Counted from the first letter of the stretch, positions 35,268-45,000 are shown. The stretch is 64,000 nucleotides of DNA from Paenibacillus sediminis (GCF_017873765.1 NZ_JAGGKP010000003.1:62001-126000); one strand, 5' to 3'. A program made the numbers and translations. The notes: generated by a model not told the origin, from the letters alone.

Positions 35268-36125
35268 TTGTCCAGTATTTTGCAGATCATTTGTGAGCAG
35301 TTAGAAACATTCCATCAGCAGGAACGCAAGCTTGCTGACTATATTTTGCAATTTCCAAGCAATGTCGTATCGATGGGGATTACCGAATTAGCAGAACAGT
35401 CTGGCACAAGCCCGGCAACCGTGACCCGTTTCTGCAAGTCGCTTATGTTTCGCGGGTACCCTGACTTTAAAACTAAACTGGCCGCAGACCTTGCACAGCA
35501 AAGTTCCCCGCTTACTTATCAAGATATTATTGCCGGCAATCCGCTTCATGAAATTGTATCTGCAATGGAAGCGAATCACTTACGTTCTATTTCGGATACA
35601 ACAAGACTTCTAGATTTGGGTGAACTTGAGAAGGCGCTAAGCGCTCTTACTCAGGCCCGTCAAATCGATCTTTATGGCGTAGCAACGTCTGGTATTGTGG
35701 CGCTCGACTTCTATCAGAAGTTAGTCAGAATCGGCAAACGGGCAACCGCATTCTCCGATCCGCACATGCAGGTCACCTCTGCATCTACATTAACGAATCG
35801 AGATGCGGCATTTGCCATTTCGTACTCAGGCGAAACGATAGAGACCATCGATGCGCTGAAATGCGCGAAAGAAATGGGTGCGGTAACGATCTCTCTGACC
35901 AAATTTGGCGCAAATTCGCTGGCCTCTATCGCAGATATTAATCTATTTACCTCCTCCCTTGAAGCAGGTATGAGACGCGGGGATATGGCATCACGCATTG
36001 CACAGCTTCATGTCATTGATATTTTATTCTCAAGCATGGTTAGTGAACGATTTGATGAGATGATTCCGAAACTCGAAAATTCATATCAAATGGTGCGCAA
36101 ATACCGTAAAGATAAAGGGAGGTAA
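35268..36125 (+). CDS. RpiR-family transcriptional regulator with SIS domain
   Basis: About 285 residues from a TTG at 35268. This gives the usual N-terminus (SSILQIICEQLETFHQQER) and has GGGG nine bases upstream; longer frames reach into the promoter. An N-terminal helix-turn-helix (about 1-77, MGITELAEQSGTSPATVTRF) is followed by a SIS phosphosugar-binding domain (about 115-255, YGVATSGIVALDF and AISYSGETIETIDA). It is the first gene of an operon with nagB and nagA, so it probably senses an amino-sugar phosphate such as GlcNAc-6-P or GlcN-6-P. In most Bacillus species a GntR protein does this job. Confidence 0.9.
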   Translation: MSSILQIICEQLETFHQQERKLADYILQFPSNVVSMGITELAEQSGTSPATVTRFCKSLMFRGYPDFKTKLAADLAQQSSPLTYQDIIAGNPLHEIVSAMEANHLRSISDTTRLLDLGELEKALSALTQARQIDLYGVATSGIVALDFYQKLVRIGKRATAFSDPHMQVTSASTLTNRDAAFAISYSGETIETIDALKCAKEMGAVTISLTKFGANSLASIADINLFTSSLEAGMRRGDMASRIAQLHVIDILFSSMVSERFDEMIPKLENSYQMVRKYRKDKGR

Positions 36126-36132
36126 CCTGTGC

Positions 36133-36864
36133 ATGAACATCAAAATTTTCGATACCAATGAAGAGCTTGATCAAGTTGGCGGCAATATTATTGCGAGCCT
36201 CGTGCAGACGAAACCGCATGCGGTGCTCGGGCTGGCTACGGGAAGCACTCCGATTGGAATTTATGAGCAGCTCATTTTTTTATTTAAAAAAGGGCTCCTA
36301 GACTTCAGCCAAGTTACCGCGTTCAACCTGGACGAATATGTCGGCTTGCCAGAGGGTCATCCGGAAACATACCGTACTTTTATGAATAAGCGGCTGTATA
36401 GCCACATCAATATCAACATGAATCGCACACACATTCCTAATGGCGACGCGCCTGATTTGGAGGCTGAATGCCGCAGATATGATAGTATGCTCGCAGGCGG
36501 AACACAGATTGATTTGCAGCTTCTAGGACTTGGACATAACGGTCATATTGGCTTCAATGAGCCTGATCATGCGCTCAGCAGCGGCACACATGTTGTTGAT
36601 CTGAAGGAAGAGACGCGGAAGGCAAATGCACGTTTTTTCAGCTCCATCGATGAAGTTCCAAATCAAGCCATTACGATGGGTGTCGGATCGATTTTGAAAG
36701 CAAAAATGATTATGCTCGTCGTTCGAGGCGAGAGCAAAGCAGAAATTGCGCATCAAGCGCTCACGGGTCCGATTACGACCGAGCTTCCCGCTTCACTGCT
36801 CCAAACGCATCCGAACGTCGTAGTCCTTCTCGATAAAGGAGCTGGTAAATATTTTTATGAATAA
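36133..36864 (+). CDS. nagB: glucosamine-6-phosphate deaminase
   Basis: 243 residues, full length. It converts glucosamine-6-phosphate to fructose-6-phosphate and ammonia. Sugar-phosphate loop LGLATGSTPIGIYEQL, the catalytic region FNLDEYVGL, and the active-site stretch LGLGHNGHIGFNEP with conserved His and Glu are present. ATG is about 10 bases after GGGAGG. It overlaps nagA by eight bases. No glutamate-dependent allosteric extension can be seen, as in other Gram-positive NagB. Confidence 0.95.
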   Translation: MNIKIFDTNEELDQVGGNIIASLVQTKPHAVLGLATGSTPIGIYEQLIFLFKKGLLDFSQVTAFNLDEYVGLPEGHPETYRTFMNKRLYSHININMNRTHIPNGDAPDLEAECRRYDSMLAGGTQIDLQLLGLGHNGHIGFNEPDHALSSGTHVVDLKEETRKANARFFSSIDEVPNQAITMGVGSILKAKMIMLVVRGESKAEIAHQALTGPITTELPASLLQTHPNVVVLLDKGAGKYFYE

Positions 36865-38050
36865 CTCACATTCATTTACCATAAGCAATGCCGCTGTGGT
36901 TACCCTGGATTCCGTTATTGAACACGGCATCGTTCGTGTGGAAGATGGAAACATTGTCTTTGTAGGAACTGAAGATGAGCTGCCGGCTGACAAGCGCAGC
37001 TTGTGGCTGGATGGAGTAATCGATGCGGGAGGCGGGTGGCTGCTTCCTGGATTTATCGATGTCCATGTTCATGGCGGGTATGGCGAAGACTTTATGAATG
37101 CGAACCGGCAGGCTTTCGATACCATTACGAAGTTCCATAGAGATCACGGGACAACTGCCATGCTGGCCACAACGATGACGCAGTCGCGTGATGCGCTTGA
37201 TCGAGCGATTAGAGCCGTATACGTATACCGCCATGAAAGAATGCCTTATGCCCAGCTTGAAGGGGTACATTTAGAAGGCCCCTTTGTTAACCCGAAATAT
37301 AAAGGCGCACAAAATGACGCATATATGATTGACCCCCAAATCGATTGGTTAGAAGATTGGAACTCGCGCTACCCCGGGCTTATTAAGCAAGTATCACTTG
37401 CTCCCGAGCGACATGGAGCACTGGAAGCGATTCGCTGGCTTCGGGCACATCATATTAATGCAGCAGCTGCGCATACAGATGCCACTTACGAACGAATCGA
37501 AGCCGCTGTGGAAGCTGGATTAAACCAAGCAGTCCATACGTTTAACGCAATGTCACCCCTGCACCATCGCAATCCCGGCACCGCAGGAGCCGTTCTAAGC
37601 GACGACCGGATTGTCGCCGAAGTTATTGCCGATGGAATCCACGTCCATCCTGCTGTCATTCGCATTCTAGCGAAGACGAAGAGAGATCATAATCTCATCC
37701 TCATTACCGATGCGATGTCAGCAGCCGGGTTAGGCGATGGCCAGTATGAGCTTGGAGGCCTCCCTGTTACCGTCACGAACGGTGTTGCCAAGCTGACTCA
37801 GGGTGATTCACTTGCTGGCAGTACACTCACGATGATTGACGCAGTCAAGTTTGTCGTTCATAACTTAGGTGTTACGATTCCAGAGGCTTCTGTGCTTGCC
37901 AGCTACAATGCTGCAAGGCAGCTTGGAATAGCTGACCGCACAGGAAGTATAGCTGCAGGTAAACAAGCCGATCTTGTATGGACGAACAGCGACCTTGATA
38001 TTAAGGAAGTATGGGTTAAGGGTATATCAAATAGAAAAGGGCATTCCTGA
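36857..38050 (+). CDS. nagA: N-acetylglucosamine-6-phosphate deacetylase
   Basis: 397 residues. Amidohydrolase-fold enzyme that removes acetate from GlcNAc-6-phosphate, upstream of NagB. Motifs: GFIDVHVHGGYGEDFMNA region with the metal HxH, HLEGPFVNPKYKGAQ with the catalytic-site Glu, AAAHTDATYE and HTFNAMSPLHHRNPG with substrate/metal His, and ITDAMSAAG with the catalytic Asp. Its start lies within the end of nagB, suggesting coupled translation. The stop codon is inside the following terminator stem. Confidence 0.95.
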   Translation: MNNSHSFTISNAAVVTLDSVIEHGIVRVEDGNIVFVGTEDELPADKRSLWLDGVIDAGGGWLLPGFIDVHVHGGYGEDFMNANRQAFDTITKFHRDHGTTAMLATTMTQSRDALDRAIRAVYVYRHERMPYAQLEGVHLEGPFVNPKYKGAQNDAYMIDPQIDWLEDWNSRYPGLIKQVSLAPERHGALEAIRWLRAHHINAAAAHTDATYERIEAAVEAGLNQAVHTFNAMSPLHHRNPGTAGAVLSDDRIVAEVIADGIHVHPAVIRILAKTKRDHNLILITDAMSAAGLGDGQYELGGLPVTVTNGVAKLTQGDSLAGSTLTMIDAVKFVVHNLGVTIPEASVLASYNAARQLGIADRTGSIAAGKQADLVWTNSDLDIKEVWVKGISNRKGHS

Positions 38051-38082
38051 AGTCAAGTGACTTCATGGAATGCCCTTCTCTC
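38037..38082. terminator. Terminator overlapping the nagA stop codon
   Basis: A long stem: AAGGGCATTCC then TGAAGTCA (38037-38055) pairs with TGACTTCA then GGAATGCCCTT (38058-38077) with one bulged base. T-rich sequence follows. It probably also serves the convergent subtilase gene. Confidence 0.85.
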
Positions 38083-38101
38083 TTCATTATGTACTTTGTA
38101 A

Positions 38102-40684
38102 TTAATTATATGTCACATTCATCGCTCTTACAATGACGGCTGCCCCTTCAGCCCTTGTTGCGTTTCCTCTCGGTTTGAAGGTGCCGTTCGGATATCCTCC
38201 AATCACTCCCGCTCCTGCGGCGGCATTCACTGCATCTTTCGCCCAAGATGAAATAGACGAACTGTCTTTAAAAGTGATATTCGATTGCGCAGAAGTCAGT
38301 TTACCCGTATTCACGATCATGACTGCCATTTGTTCGCGTGTAATCGGCTCATTTACACCGAACTTTGTGCTCGTTAGACCGTTTACGATTCCGTATGCAT
38401 AGGCTGTAGCAATTGCATCTTTTGCCCAATGATTTTGTGTATCGGAGAATACTTTACCTGGCTGCTTCTTCAAATTAAAGGCTCTCACCAAAATCGAAAC
38501 AAACTCCGCTCTGGTAATGGTGTTATTGGGTCTGAAAGTGCCGTCAGGATATCCGTTAATCGCGCCTGCCTCAACTAAATGTACGATAGGAACAAGAGCC
38601 CAGTGGGTTCCTATATCAGTGATGCCATACTCTAGCGCAATATTCGCTTCTGTTTCCGTAACTTCGACTCGATTGGAAGGTCTTCCTTCAACACCATTAA
38701 TCGTTTGGGTTACGTAATAGAATTCGCCTTTTGGGACATTCGTAAATACATAGTTCCCCGAAATACCTACTTCACGCGTCATAATGAGCTGATTATTGTT
38801 GTTATATAGGTTCAGTATCGAACTTTTATTTACGCCTGTAACGGTAATTTCACCTTTACCACCAGTTATAGCTGGTGCTTTAGGAGCAACGATGACCTTT
38901 CTTCTTATTGGTCCCGCTTCTGAGCCGTCCTTTAAAGTAAGCGAGTAAGTCAGCAGATATTTGCCCGGAGTCGTATAATCAACGTTTCCAGAACCTTTAA
39001 TGAGCGTTATTCCATATTCATCATTCTTGACGGTCGCCCCCTCATCCATATACTGACTGCCTTGGACCATTCGAATGGTAGCATTGCCTTTCAGTAATAT
39101 GAGGGGACTGCCTGTCGGCTGCAAATACACCTTCAATGTACCCGTTACAGCGCCGTTGCTCACAGATGAGGCTACAACTCTAATTTTTCCCGGCACAGCA
39201 TCACTAGTTACATTTAACTTACCCGTAACCTTATCAATAGTAACTCCAGCATAAGGTGATTTTAAGCTCCACGTTACTTTCTGCCCTGCCATTGGTGTCG
39301 TATATTCATCTCGAACGATTGCTTCGTAACTTGCCGCCGCAGAGCCTGCAGAAGGAATCGTTACTGTGCTTGGCCCATTTACATCGACACTTGTTATTTT
39401 ACCTATCGTAAGCGCACGATAGGCATTTACCCTTCCGCCTGTAGTCACCTTGCCAGATAAACCGGGTATTTTATCAACACTGCTGAGAACTTTACTTTTT
39501 AGCGTATCATAGCCGAGATCAATGCCATACTCTAAATATTTCGCTTTAATCAAGCCAGCTATGCCGGCAACATACGGAGTGGCCATGGAGGTTCCGCCTT
39601 GGAATTGGTAGTTGCCCTGATTCACCCAAGTGCTTAGTATGTTCACGCCTGGAGCTGCTACATCGACTGTCCTAACCCCATAATCGGAAAAAGAGGCCAG
39701 TCTATCCGCTGAATCCGTTGCCGCGACAGCGATAATATTCGGTAAATCATAGCTCGCTGGATAGAGCGGATTACTATCGTTGTCTTTCCCTTCATTTCCT
39801 GCCGCGGTAACGACTAGCACGCCCTTCTCTCCAGCTTCCTTAATCGCATCTTCCAATAATCTAGATTTACCGTCGCCGGCGAACGACATATTAATAATAT
39901 CTGCCCCATGATCGGTTGCATAAGTAATAGCGTCAATAATTTGCGACAACGAACCTTGGCCGTTCTGATCAAGCGCCCTGACAGCCATAATTCTCGCATT
40001 CCACATGACACCGGAAACACCATAGCTGTTATTGCCCACAGCTGCAATCGTTCCGGCAATATGCGTGCCGTGACCATTCAAGTCCATTGGAGAATCATCA
40101 TTATCAACGAAATCATAACCATGGTTACCTTTCGGATCAGACCACATGTTGCCAGCTAAATCCGGGTGCGTGTAGTCCACTCCTGAGTCAATGACCGCAA
40201 CGACGACATCTTTAGATCCTTTCGTAATGTCCCATGCATCTGGTGCGTCGATCTTAGGCAAGCCCCACAAATTACTGTACATGGAGTCATTTGGTGAAGT
40301 CGAAGTCACCCTGTAGACATAGTTCGGTTCGGCATATTCCACATTCGGATCATCTTGATACTGCTTAATCGCATCATTTACAGACACCTTCTTCTGCAGT
40401 TTCACCACTTGAAGAACGTCTTTGTTATCACTTGATTGAGCAGTATTCCCTACCGTTTCTTGGTGTGTGTAGGCCTGTGAGTATAACTTATGAGTTGCGC
40501 TTCGTTTATATTTTACAATCAATTCACCATCAACATATGGCTGGTCATTATGTATGTTCGTTTCTGTTTGTTTATGTAAGGTAGCAAATGCTCCTGATGG
40601 AAATGCCGCATATACACCAGATGGAAATAAAATTGCAAATGCCAGCAACAGTGACAAAACCGCATTTAAGGTTCTACATCTCAC
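38102..40684 (-). CDS. cell-surface S8 subtilisin-like protease with SLH anchor
   Basis: 860 residues, GTG start after AAGGGG. Order: signal peptide (to about 27), an I9-like propeptide (about 50-125, DGELIVKYK), S8 catalytic domain (about 145-415) with D166 in AVIDSGVD, H205 in GHGTHIAG, N297 in TAAGNEG and S366 in GGTSMATP, a Big-like domain (about 425-515), a DUF5011-like Ig domain (about 525-605), a short domain, and three SLH repeats (from about 690: HWALVPIVHLVEAGAINGYP, HWAKDAIATAYAYGIVNG, SWAKDAVNAAAGAGVIGGYP). It should be an extracellular serine protease held on secondary cell-wall polymer. Single-gene unit. Substrate unknown. Confidence 0.94.
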   Translation of the reverse strand: MRCRTLNAVLSLLLAFAILFPSGVYAAFPSGAFATLHKQTETNIHNDQPYVDGELIVKYKRSATHKLYSQAYTHQETVGNTAQSSDNKDVLQVVKLQKKVSVNDAIKQYQDDPNVEYAEPNYVYRVTSTSPNDSMYSNLWGLPKIDAPDAWDITKGSKDVVVAVIDSGVDYTHPDLAGNMWSDPKGNHGYDFVDNDDSPMDLNGHGTHIAGTIAAVGNNSYGVSGVMWNARIMAVRALDQNGQGSLSQIIDAITYATDHGADIINMSFAGDGKSRLLEDAIKEAGEKGVLVVTAAGNEGKDNDSNPLYPASYDLPNIIAVAATDSADRLASFSDYGVRTVDVAAPGVNILSTWVNQGNYQFQGGTSMATPYVAGIAGLIKAKYLEYGIDLGYDTLKSKVLSSVDKIPGLSGKVTTGGRVNAYRALTIGKITSVDVNGPSTVTIPSAGSAAASYEAIVRDEYTTPMAGQKVTWSLKSPYAGVTIDKVTGKLNVTSDAVPGKIRVVASSVSNGAVTGTLKVYLQPTGSPLILLKGNATIRMVQGSQYMDEGATVKNDEYGITLIKGSGNVDYTTPGKYLLTYSLTLKDGSEAGPIRRKVIVAPKAPAITGGKGEITVTGVNKSSILNLYNNNNQLIMTREVGISGNYVFTNVPKGEFYYVTQTINGVEGRPSNRVEVTETEANIALEYGITDIGTHWALVPIVHLVEAGAINGYPDGTFRPNNTITRAEFVSILVRAFNLKKQPGKVFSDTQNHWAKDAIATAYAYGIVNGLTSTKFGVNEPITREQMAVMIVNTGKLTSAQSNITFKDSSSISSWAKDAVNAAAGAGVIGGYPNGTFKPRGNATRAEGAAVIVRAMNVTYN

Positions 40685-41004
40685 TCTCGTTTCCCCTTTG
40701 CCTCATCCTATCAGTCTATTAGTCTTATTTTCTCATAGATTCCAAATGCGAACAATGTTTAATAGGGAAACCGATCGTCAGTATATAATATTTTTACAAA
40801 AAATGTTTATTGTACATAAATATTGCTCACAATTAAACAGACAACCGTCAATAACCATTTATGACTTAGAAAAGAGGGAATGGCCTTTACGGAAATATTA
40901 GCTATCGTCGTATTTACCGAGAGGACGGTCGCCTCATATTTAGCGATGTCACAAAAATATCACTTCTGGGGGCGCTTTGATCCCTTATATAGCCCTATCT
41001 AGCC
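40685..41004. other. Intergenic region between subtilase and ycnJ-like genes
   Basis: 320 bp, divergent genes on both sides. It should hold the subtilase promoter on the minus strand, but no hexamer pair stands out. No frame, repeat or RNA recognised. Confidence 0.4.
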
Positions 41005-41034
41005 ATAGGATACACTAAGCATCCTATATATAAT
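41005..41034 (+). promoter_or_regulatory. Promoter -10 and inverted repeat before the ycnJ-like gene
   Basis: ATAGGAT (41005-41011) and ATCCTAT (41021-41027) are perfect inverted arms 9 bp apart, directly followed by TATAAT (41029-41034). An operator covering the -35 to -10 spacer is suggested. It does not resemble the two CsoR-type sites in this window. Confidence 0.45.
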
Positions 41035-41074
41035 GACGTTAATAGTTAAATATATGAATAACGAGATGATACGG

Positions 41075-42757
41075 ATGAGCTATTGCATGAAAAGCGTAAC
41101 TGCGTGGATTATGGCCTTCTGCTTGCTCATGGTGTTGCTTCCTTCATCGATATCGGCTCACGCCTATATTGTAAAGTCTGACCCATATGCAAACGAAGTG
41201 CTTAAGAAATCACCTTCAAAGGTAACGATCCAATTTAACGAAACGATCCAGCCGGTTTTTCATTCCCTTCAAGTGACGGACGAGCATGGAAATCGGGTTG
41301 ATCGTAATGATGTCAGTATCGATGAGCACATCAAGAGCATGATTGAAGCTCATCTTCAGCCTAATCTTCCTAATGGCTTGTACACGATAAGCTGGAAAGT
41401 CATTTCTGGAGATGGTCATCCTGTTCAGGGGACGATTCCATTTCAAATTGGAACGGCTCAAGGACGGGGTGCGGGGACTGCTGTAACTCAGCCTGCCGAT
41501 CATTTTCCAAAGCTAAGTTTGGTTATCATCCGCTGGGTTCAGTATATAGGACTTGCGTTTGTGCTTGGCATACATTGCTTCCACCTTTACATCTATCCGG
41601 GTAGAGGCTCAAAAGGTGAACATGGCGTAACTGCTTTGCCAAGAAGCAGGCTTATCCTGTGGATTAGTTATACGGCTACCGCGGTTGGCATCCTGCTCAG
41701 CCTGCCTGTACAGACAAGCGTAGATGCCGGTGTACCTTGGTCCCAAGCTTGGAATGCGAGTCTTCTAAAAAGTACGCTTGTAGAGACGTCCTTCGGCGGC
41801 GCTTGGTATGCAGAACTGATTTTCATTCTGTTCCTGGGTACTTCTATTTATTTAGCAGCCCAAAGCGATGCATCAATCTCCTCAAGGAGATTATGGGGAA
41901 ACATTGCAATAGGCTTTGGTCTCGGTGTGCTGCTAGCTAAATCGTTCATCGGTCATGCTGCAGCTGAGAAGTCACGATTTATGGCGATCAGCGCCAATTT
42001 TGTGCACTTGTCCGCCGTTTCCATCTGGATAGGATGTCTGCTTGCGATTGCCATTCTACTGCCGCCTGCTGCTCAATCGACTGCTGATCAAGAGGAGCGC
42101 AAACGGCAATACTGGATTAGTATTCAGCGCTTTTCTTACTTAGGAACTGCACTCGCAGCGATCATTTTGCTTACAGGCATTTACAGCAGTCTGCAATATG
42201 TGCCAACAGTCTACGCGATGTACACGACTGTTTACGGGCAAGTGTTGCTTGCGAAAATGGCGCTGTTTCTCATCATGCTCTGCTTTGCAGCATATAACCT
42301 GATTCAAGGAAAACGGCGCAAGCGAAAGCTCGGAATATCGGTATGGGTCGAATTCGGAAGCGGAATTGCGGCACTGCTGCTCGCTGCCGTACTCACCAAC
42401 CTTCCGTCTGCGTCTTCCGCTCCCGGTCCGTTCCACCAGACGCACACGGTCAAAGGAGGACAAGCCATCTCGCTTGATGTTACGCCTAATATCGTTGGAC
42501 CGAACATGTTCCGTGTTCAGGTGAAGGATGAGAACGGGAAGCTGATTCAAGATATCGAGCAAATCAAGCTGGTGCTAACATCCAAGGAAATGAATATGGG
42601 CGAGTATACGATTAACATTCCGAATAACCATTCGGGCACTTTCCAAACTGAGGACATGATCACCATGGCTGAATTATGGAACATTCACGTTCATGTATTG
42701 ATGAAGTCGCTCGATACACTCGATACCGATTTTACAGTACCAGTAGGCAGTGAATAA
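41075..42757 (+). CDS. ycnJ: CopC-CopD fusion copper transport protein (YcnJ-like)
   Basis: About 560 residues from the ATG at 41075; a frame to 41033 begins inside the -10 box and is rejected, and ATG 41087 is also possible. The signal peptide ends SISA, exposing HAYIVKSDP, the start of a CopC domain (to about 125) whose N-terminal His and DGHPVQG His are likely copper ligands. A CopD-type membrane domain with about eight helices follows, then a C-terminal extracytoplasmic beta domain of about 100 residues. The B. subtilis homologue takes part in copper uptake under limitation. It is 51 bp before a YcnI-like gene, as in ycnKJI, but no YcnK regulator is here. Confidence 0.88.
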   Translation: MSYCMKSVTAWIMAFCLLMVLLPSSISAHAYIVKSDPYANEVLKKSPSKVTIQFNETIQPVFHSLQVTDEHGNRVDRNDVSIDEHIKSMIEAHLQPNLPNGLYTISWKVISGDGHPVQGTIPFQIGTAQGRGAGTAVTQPADHFPKLSLVIIRWVQYIGLAFVLGIHCFHLYIYPGRGSKGEHGVTALPRSRLILWISYTATAVGILLSLPVQTSVDAGVPWSQAWNASLLKSTLVETSFGGAWYAELIFILFLGTSIYLAAQSDASISSRRLWGNIAIGFGLGVLLAKSFIGHAAAEKSRFMAISANFVHLSAVSIWIGCLLAIAILLPPAAQSTADQEERKRQYWISIQRFSYLGTALAAIILLTGIYSSLQYVPTVYAMYTTVYGQVLLAKMALFLIMLCFAAYNLIQGKRRKRKLGISVWVEFGSGIAALLLAAVLTNLPSASSAPGPFHQTHTVKGGQAISLDVTPNIVGPNMFRVQVKDENGKLIQDIEQIKLVLTSKEMNMGEYTINIPNNHSGTFQTEDMITMAELWNIHVHVLMKSLDTLDTDFTVPVGSE

Positions 42758-42808
42758 CCCCATATTTACTAGAATAATTATTCTATTGTCAAACAAAGGA
42801 GACTAACT

Positions 42809-43465
42809 ATGAAAAACATCATTTCCAAACTAACCACTCTTACAGCAACAGCTGCAGCTGGTTTTGTCCTGTTCGCAGGAATCGCCAGCGCCCACGTAAC
42901 CGTTAAACCTGCGGTTTCCGCACCAAAAGCATGGGAGACCTACACGATCAAAATCCCAACGGAGAAGGACATTCCAACGACAAAAGTCACACTTAAAATC
43001 CCTGCTGATGTTGACTTTAAGAGTTATCAGCCCGTTCCAGGATGGAATGTGACAACGGAAAAAGACTCCTCTGGTAAAGTGACTTCCGTAACATGGTCGA
43101 CTACCGGAAAAGGTATTGACGTTGGGCAATTTGAGCAATTTAACTTTGTCGCTCAAAACCCAAGCACCGAAGAACAAATTCCGTGGAACGCATTCCAATA
43201 TTACAGCGATGGAAGCGTTGTGGAATGGACAGGTGAAGAAGGAGCCGATACGCCGCATTCTATAACACAAATCGTTACCCCTGCAGCTGAAGGTAACGCT
43301 CCAGCAGCAACCACAGGTCATGATCATGCCGCTGCGGATACGACTCAAACAGCTGACCAGAACAAAGCTGCAACAGGCAACCAGTCCACTTCGCTTGTTC
43401 TGTCCATCATCTCCATCGTATTGTCACTCATTGCCGTCCTGCTTGGTCTTCGTAGAAAGAAATAA
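42809..43465 (+). CDS. ycnI: YcnI-like copper-binding membrane protein (DUF1775)
   Basis: 218 residues. After the signal peptide (FAGIASA) the mature protein begins HVTVKPAVS; this N-terminal His with a conserved Trp (in PWNAFQYYSDG) and Glu marks the DUF1775/YcnI copper site. A Thr/Ala/His-rich linker with GHDHAA precedes one C-terminal membrane helix (SIISIVLSLIAVLLGL) and RRKK. It probably handles copper outside the membrane for the YcnJ-like protein encoded just upstream. AAAGGAG precedes the ATG. Confidence 0.9.
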   Translation: MKNIISKLTTLTATAAAGFVLFAGIASAHVTVKPAVSAPKAWETYTIKIPTEKDIPTTKVTLKIPADVDFKSYQPVPGWNVTTEKDSSGKVTSVTWSTTGKGIDVGQFEQFNFVAQNPSTEEQIPWNAFQYYSDGSVVEWTGEEGADTPHSITQIVTPAAEGNAPAATTGHDHAAADTTQTADQNKAATGNQSTSLVLSIISIVLSLIAVLLGLRRKK

Positions 43466-43481
43466 TTATATCTATTCCATT

Positions 43482-43520
43482 AAAAGAGAGGCTGCCTTTA
43501 AAGAAGGCAGTCTCTCTTTT
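43482..43520 (+). terminator. Terminator of the ycnJ-ycnI operon
   Basis: AAAAGAGAGGCTGCCTT (43482-43498) pairs with AAGGCAGTCTCTCTTTT (43504-43520) with one G-T pair; T run at the end. Confidence 0.9.
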
Positions 43521-43619
43521 GTCATTCCTTTTTACATAGACCCTTTTGTGAAGACCATATTCCTGATAAAATGAATCAAGTGAACCCACATGATACCGAA
43601 CCAGCAAGGAGAGAACAAT

Positions 43620-44192
43620 TTGGCACAACTATTCTTTAAATATGGAGCAATGAACAGCGGTAAATCGATTGAAATTTTGAAAGTTGCCCATAACTACGAA
43701 GAACAAAACAAAAATGTACTCATCTTTACATCCTCATTGGATAATCGTGATGAAATTGGTTATGTGTCTTCTCGAATTGGATTAAAAAGAAAAGCAATTC
43801 CGATCTATGGCGATACGGACATCTTCCAAATTGTAAAAGACTACATACCTCCTGTAAGCTGTGTTTTAGTGGATGAGGTGCAATTTGTATCGAAAGAACA
43901 CGTTCTTCAAATGGCACGAATAGTGGATGAACTGAACATCCCAGTTATGGGATTTGGACTCAAAAACGACTTCAGTAATGAGCTGTTCGAAGGCAGTAAA
44001 TATATGCTGTTATACGCAGACAAAATCGAGGAAATGAAAACAATTTGCTGGTTTTGTGAACGAAAAGCCACGATGGCGCTACGAATCGATGAGAATAAAA
44101 AACCAGTCTATACTGGAGAACAAATCGAAATTGGCGGCAACGATCGTTACTACCCTGTATGCAGAAAATGTCACGCAAACCCGCCGCTTTAA
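43620..44192 (+). CDS. tdk: thymidine kinase
   Basis: 190 residues from a TTG at 43620, preferred because AAGGAGAG lies eight bases upstream and it gives the family N-terminus [16 protein letters not shown]-loop GAMNSGKS at 9-16, Walker B-like LVDEVQF, and a zinc site from CWFC and CRKC. It phosphorylates thymidine with ATP for salvage. Type II enzyme of normal size. Single-gene unit, with terminators on both sides. Confidence 0.95.
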   Translation: MAQLFFKYGAMNSGKSIEILKVAHNYEEQNKNVLIFTSSLDNRDEIGYVSSRIGLKRKAIPIYGDTDIFQIVKDYIPPVSCVLVDEVQFVSKEHVLQMARIVDELNIPVMGFGLKNDFSNELFEGSKYMLLYADKIEEMKTICWFCERKATMALRIDENKKPVYTGEQIEIGGNDRYYPVCRKCHANPPL

Positions 44193-44197
44193 TAATA

Positions 44198-44236
44198 ACA
44201 AGCTGACCCATTTCTTAATGTAAAGGGTCAGCTTGT
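44198..44236. terminator. Bidirectional terminator between tdk and glpQ-like genes
   Basis: A 12-bp perfect stem, ACAAGCTGACCC (44198-44209) and GGGTCAGCTTGT (44225-44236), with T-rich sequence on both sides. The genes converge here. Confidence 0.88.
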
Positions 44237-44250
44237 GTTTATTTAATGGA

Positions 44251-45000
44251 TTATTTACGAGATGAACCTTCCGCTTCCAGCACTTCATGGAGACGATCTG
44301 GATAGTCGGTAATGATTCCAGCTACCCCCGCTTTTATTAGACGCTTCATCTCTTCGGGGTCATTAACGGTAAATGGATGATAAACGAGCCCATGCTTGGA
44401 TGCATCAGCCGTAAATTCAGGAAGAACAGCGTGATGTTCGGCGTGCAGGGCATCGGCGCCAATCGTGCGGGCGTAGTTCCATGGCTCATATAAACCTTCC
44501 ATATACAAAATGCCTGTTTTTATTTCGGGGGCAAGCTGTTTACATAATGCTAGAGAATAATGATTAAAACTTGAGATGATGGTTTGTGCTGTAAGATCAA
44601 AGCTGCGAACAGCCGCAATGACCTTCTCCTCTATTCCTGGATATAGGACGATGCTGTTTTTGAGCTCTAAATTAACGACGATGTTACATTCCTTCACGAA
44701 CTGAAGAAGCTCTTCTAAAGTTGGAACCCGCTCACCGCGGAAATCGCTGTGGAACCCGCTCCCTGCATCAAGATTTCTAATCTCCTCTAATAAATAATCC
44801 TTTACCCAGCCTGAAGCCCCAGCTGTCCGATCAAATGTCTCATCATGAATAAGCACCAAATGACCATCCTTCGTTACTTGAACATCTGTCTCAATGCCTG
44901 TTGCTCCAAGCTCGATACTTTTCACAAAAGCAGCCATCGTGTTCTCAGGACAATATGCGGAAGCTCCTCGGTGCGCAAAGTTAATAATCTCTTGACCCAT
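44251..45000 (-). CDS. glycerophosphodiester phosphodiesterase, cytosolic type
   Basis: 249 residues with no signal peptide. GDPD motifs: FAHRGASAYCPENTMAAF with catalytic His-Arg, IETDVQVTKDG with metal ligands, and LIHDETFDRT with the second catalytic His. It would hydrolyse deacylated phospholipids (glycerophosphodiesters) to glycerol-3-phosphate and an alcohol. The cytosolic form differs from secreted GlpQ of B. subtilis, nearer to YqiK-type proteins. Single gene; a minus-strand -10 (TATAAT-like) lies about 45 bp upstream. Confidence 0.92.
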   Translation of the reverse strand: MGQEIINFAHRGASAYCPENTMAAFVKSIELGATGIETDVQVTKDGHLVLIHDETFDRTAGASGWVKDYLLEEIRNLDAGSGFHSDFRGERVPTLEELLQFVKECNIVVNLELKNSIVLYPGIEEKVIAAVRSFDLTAQTIISSFNHYSLALCKQLAPEIKTGILYMEGLYEPWNYARTIGADALHAEHHAVLPEFTADASKHGLVYHPFTVNDPEEMKRLIKAGVAGIITDYPDRLHEVLEAEGSSRK

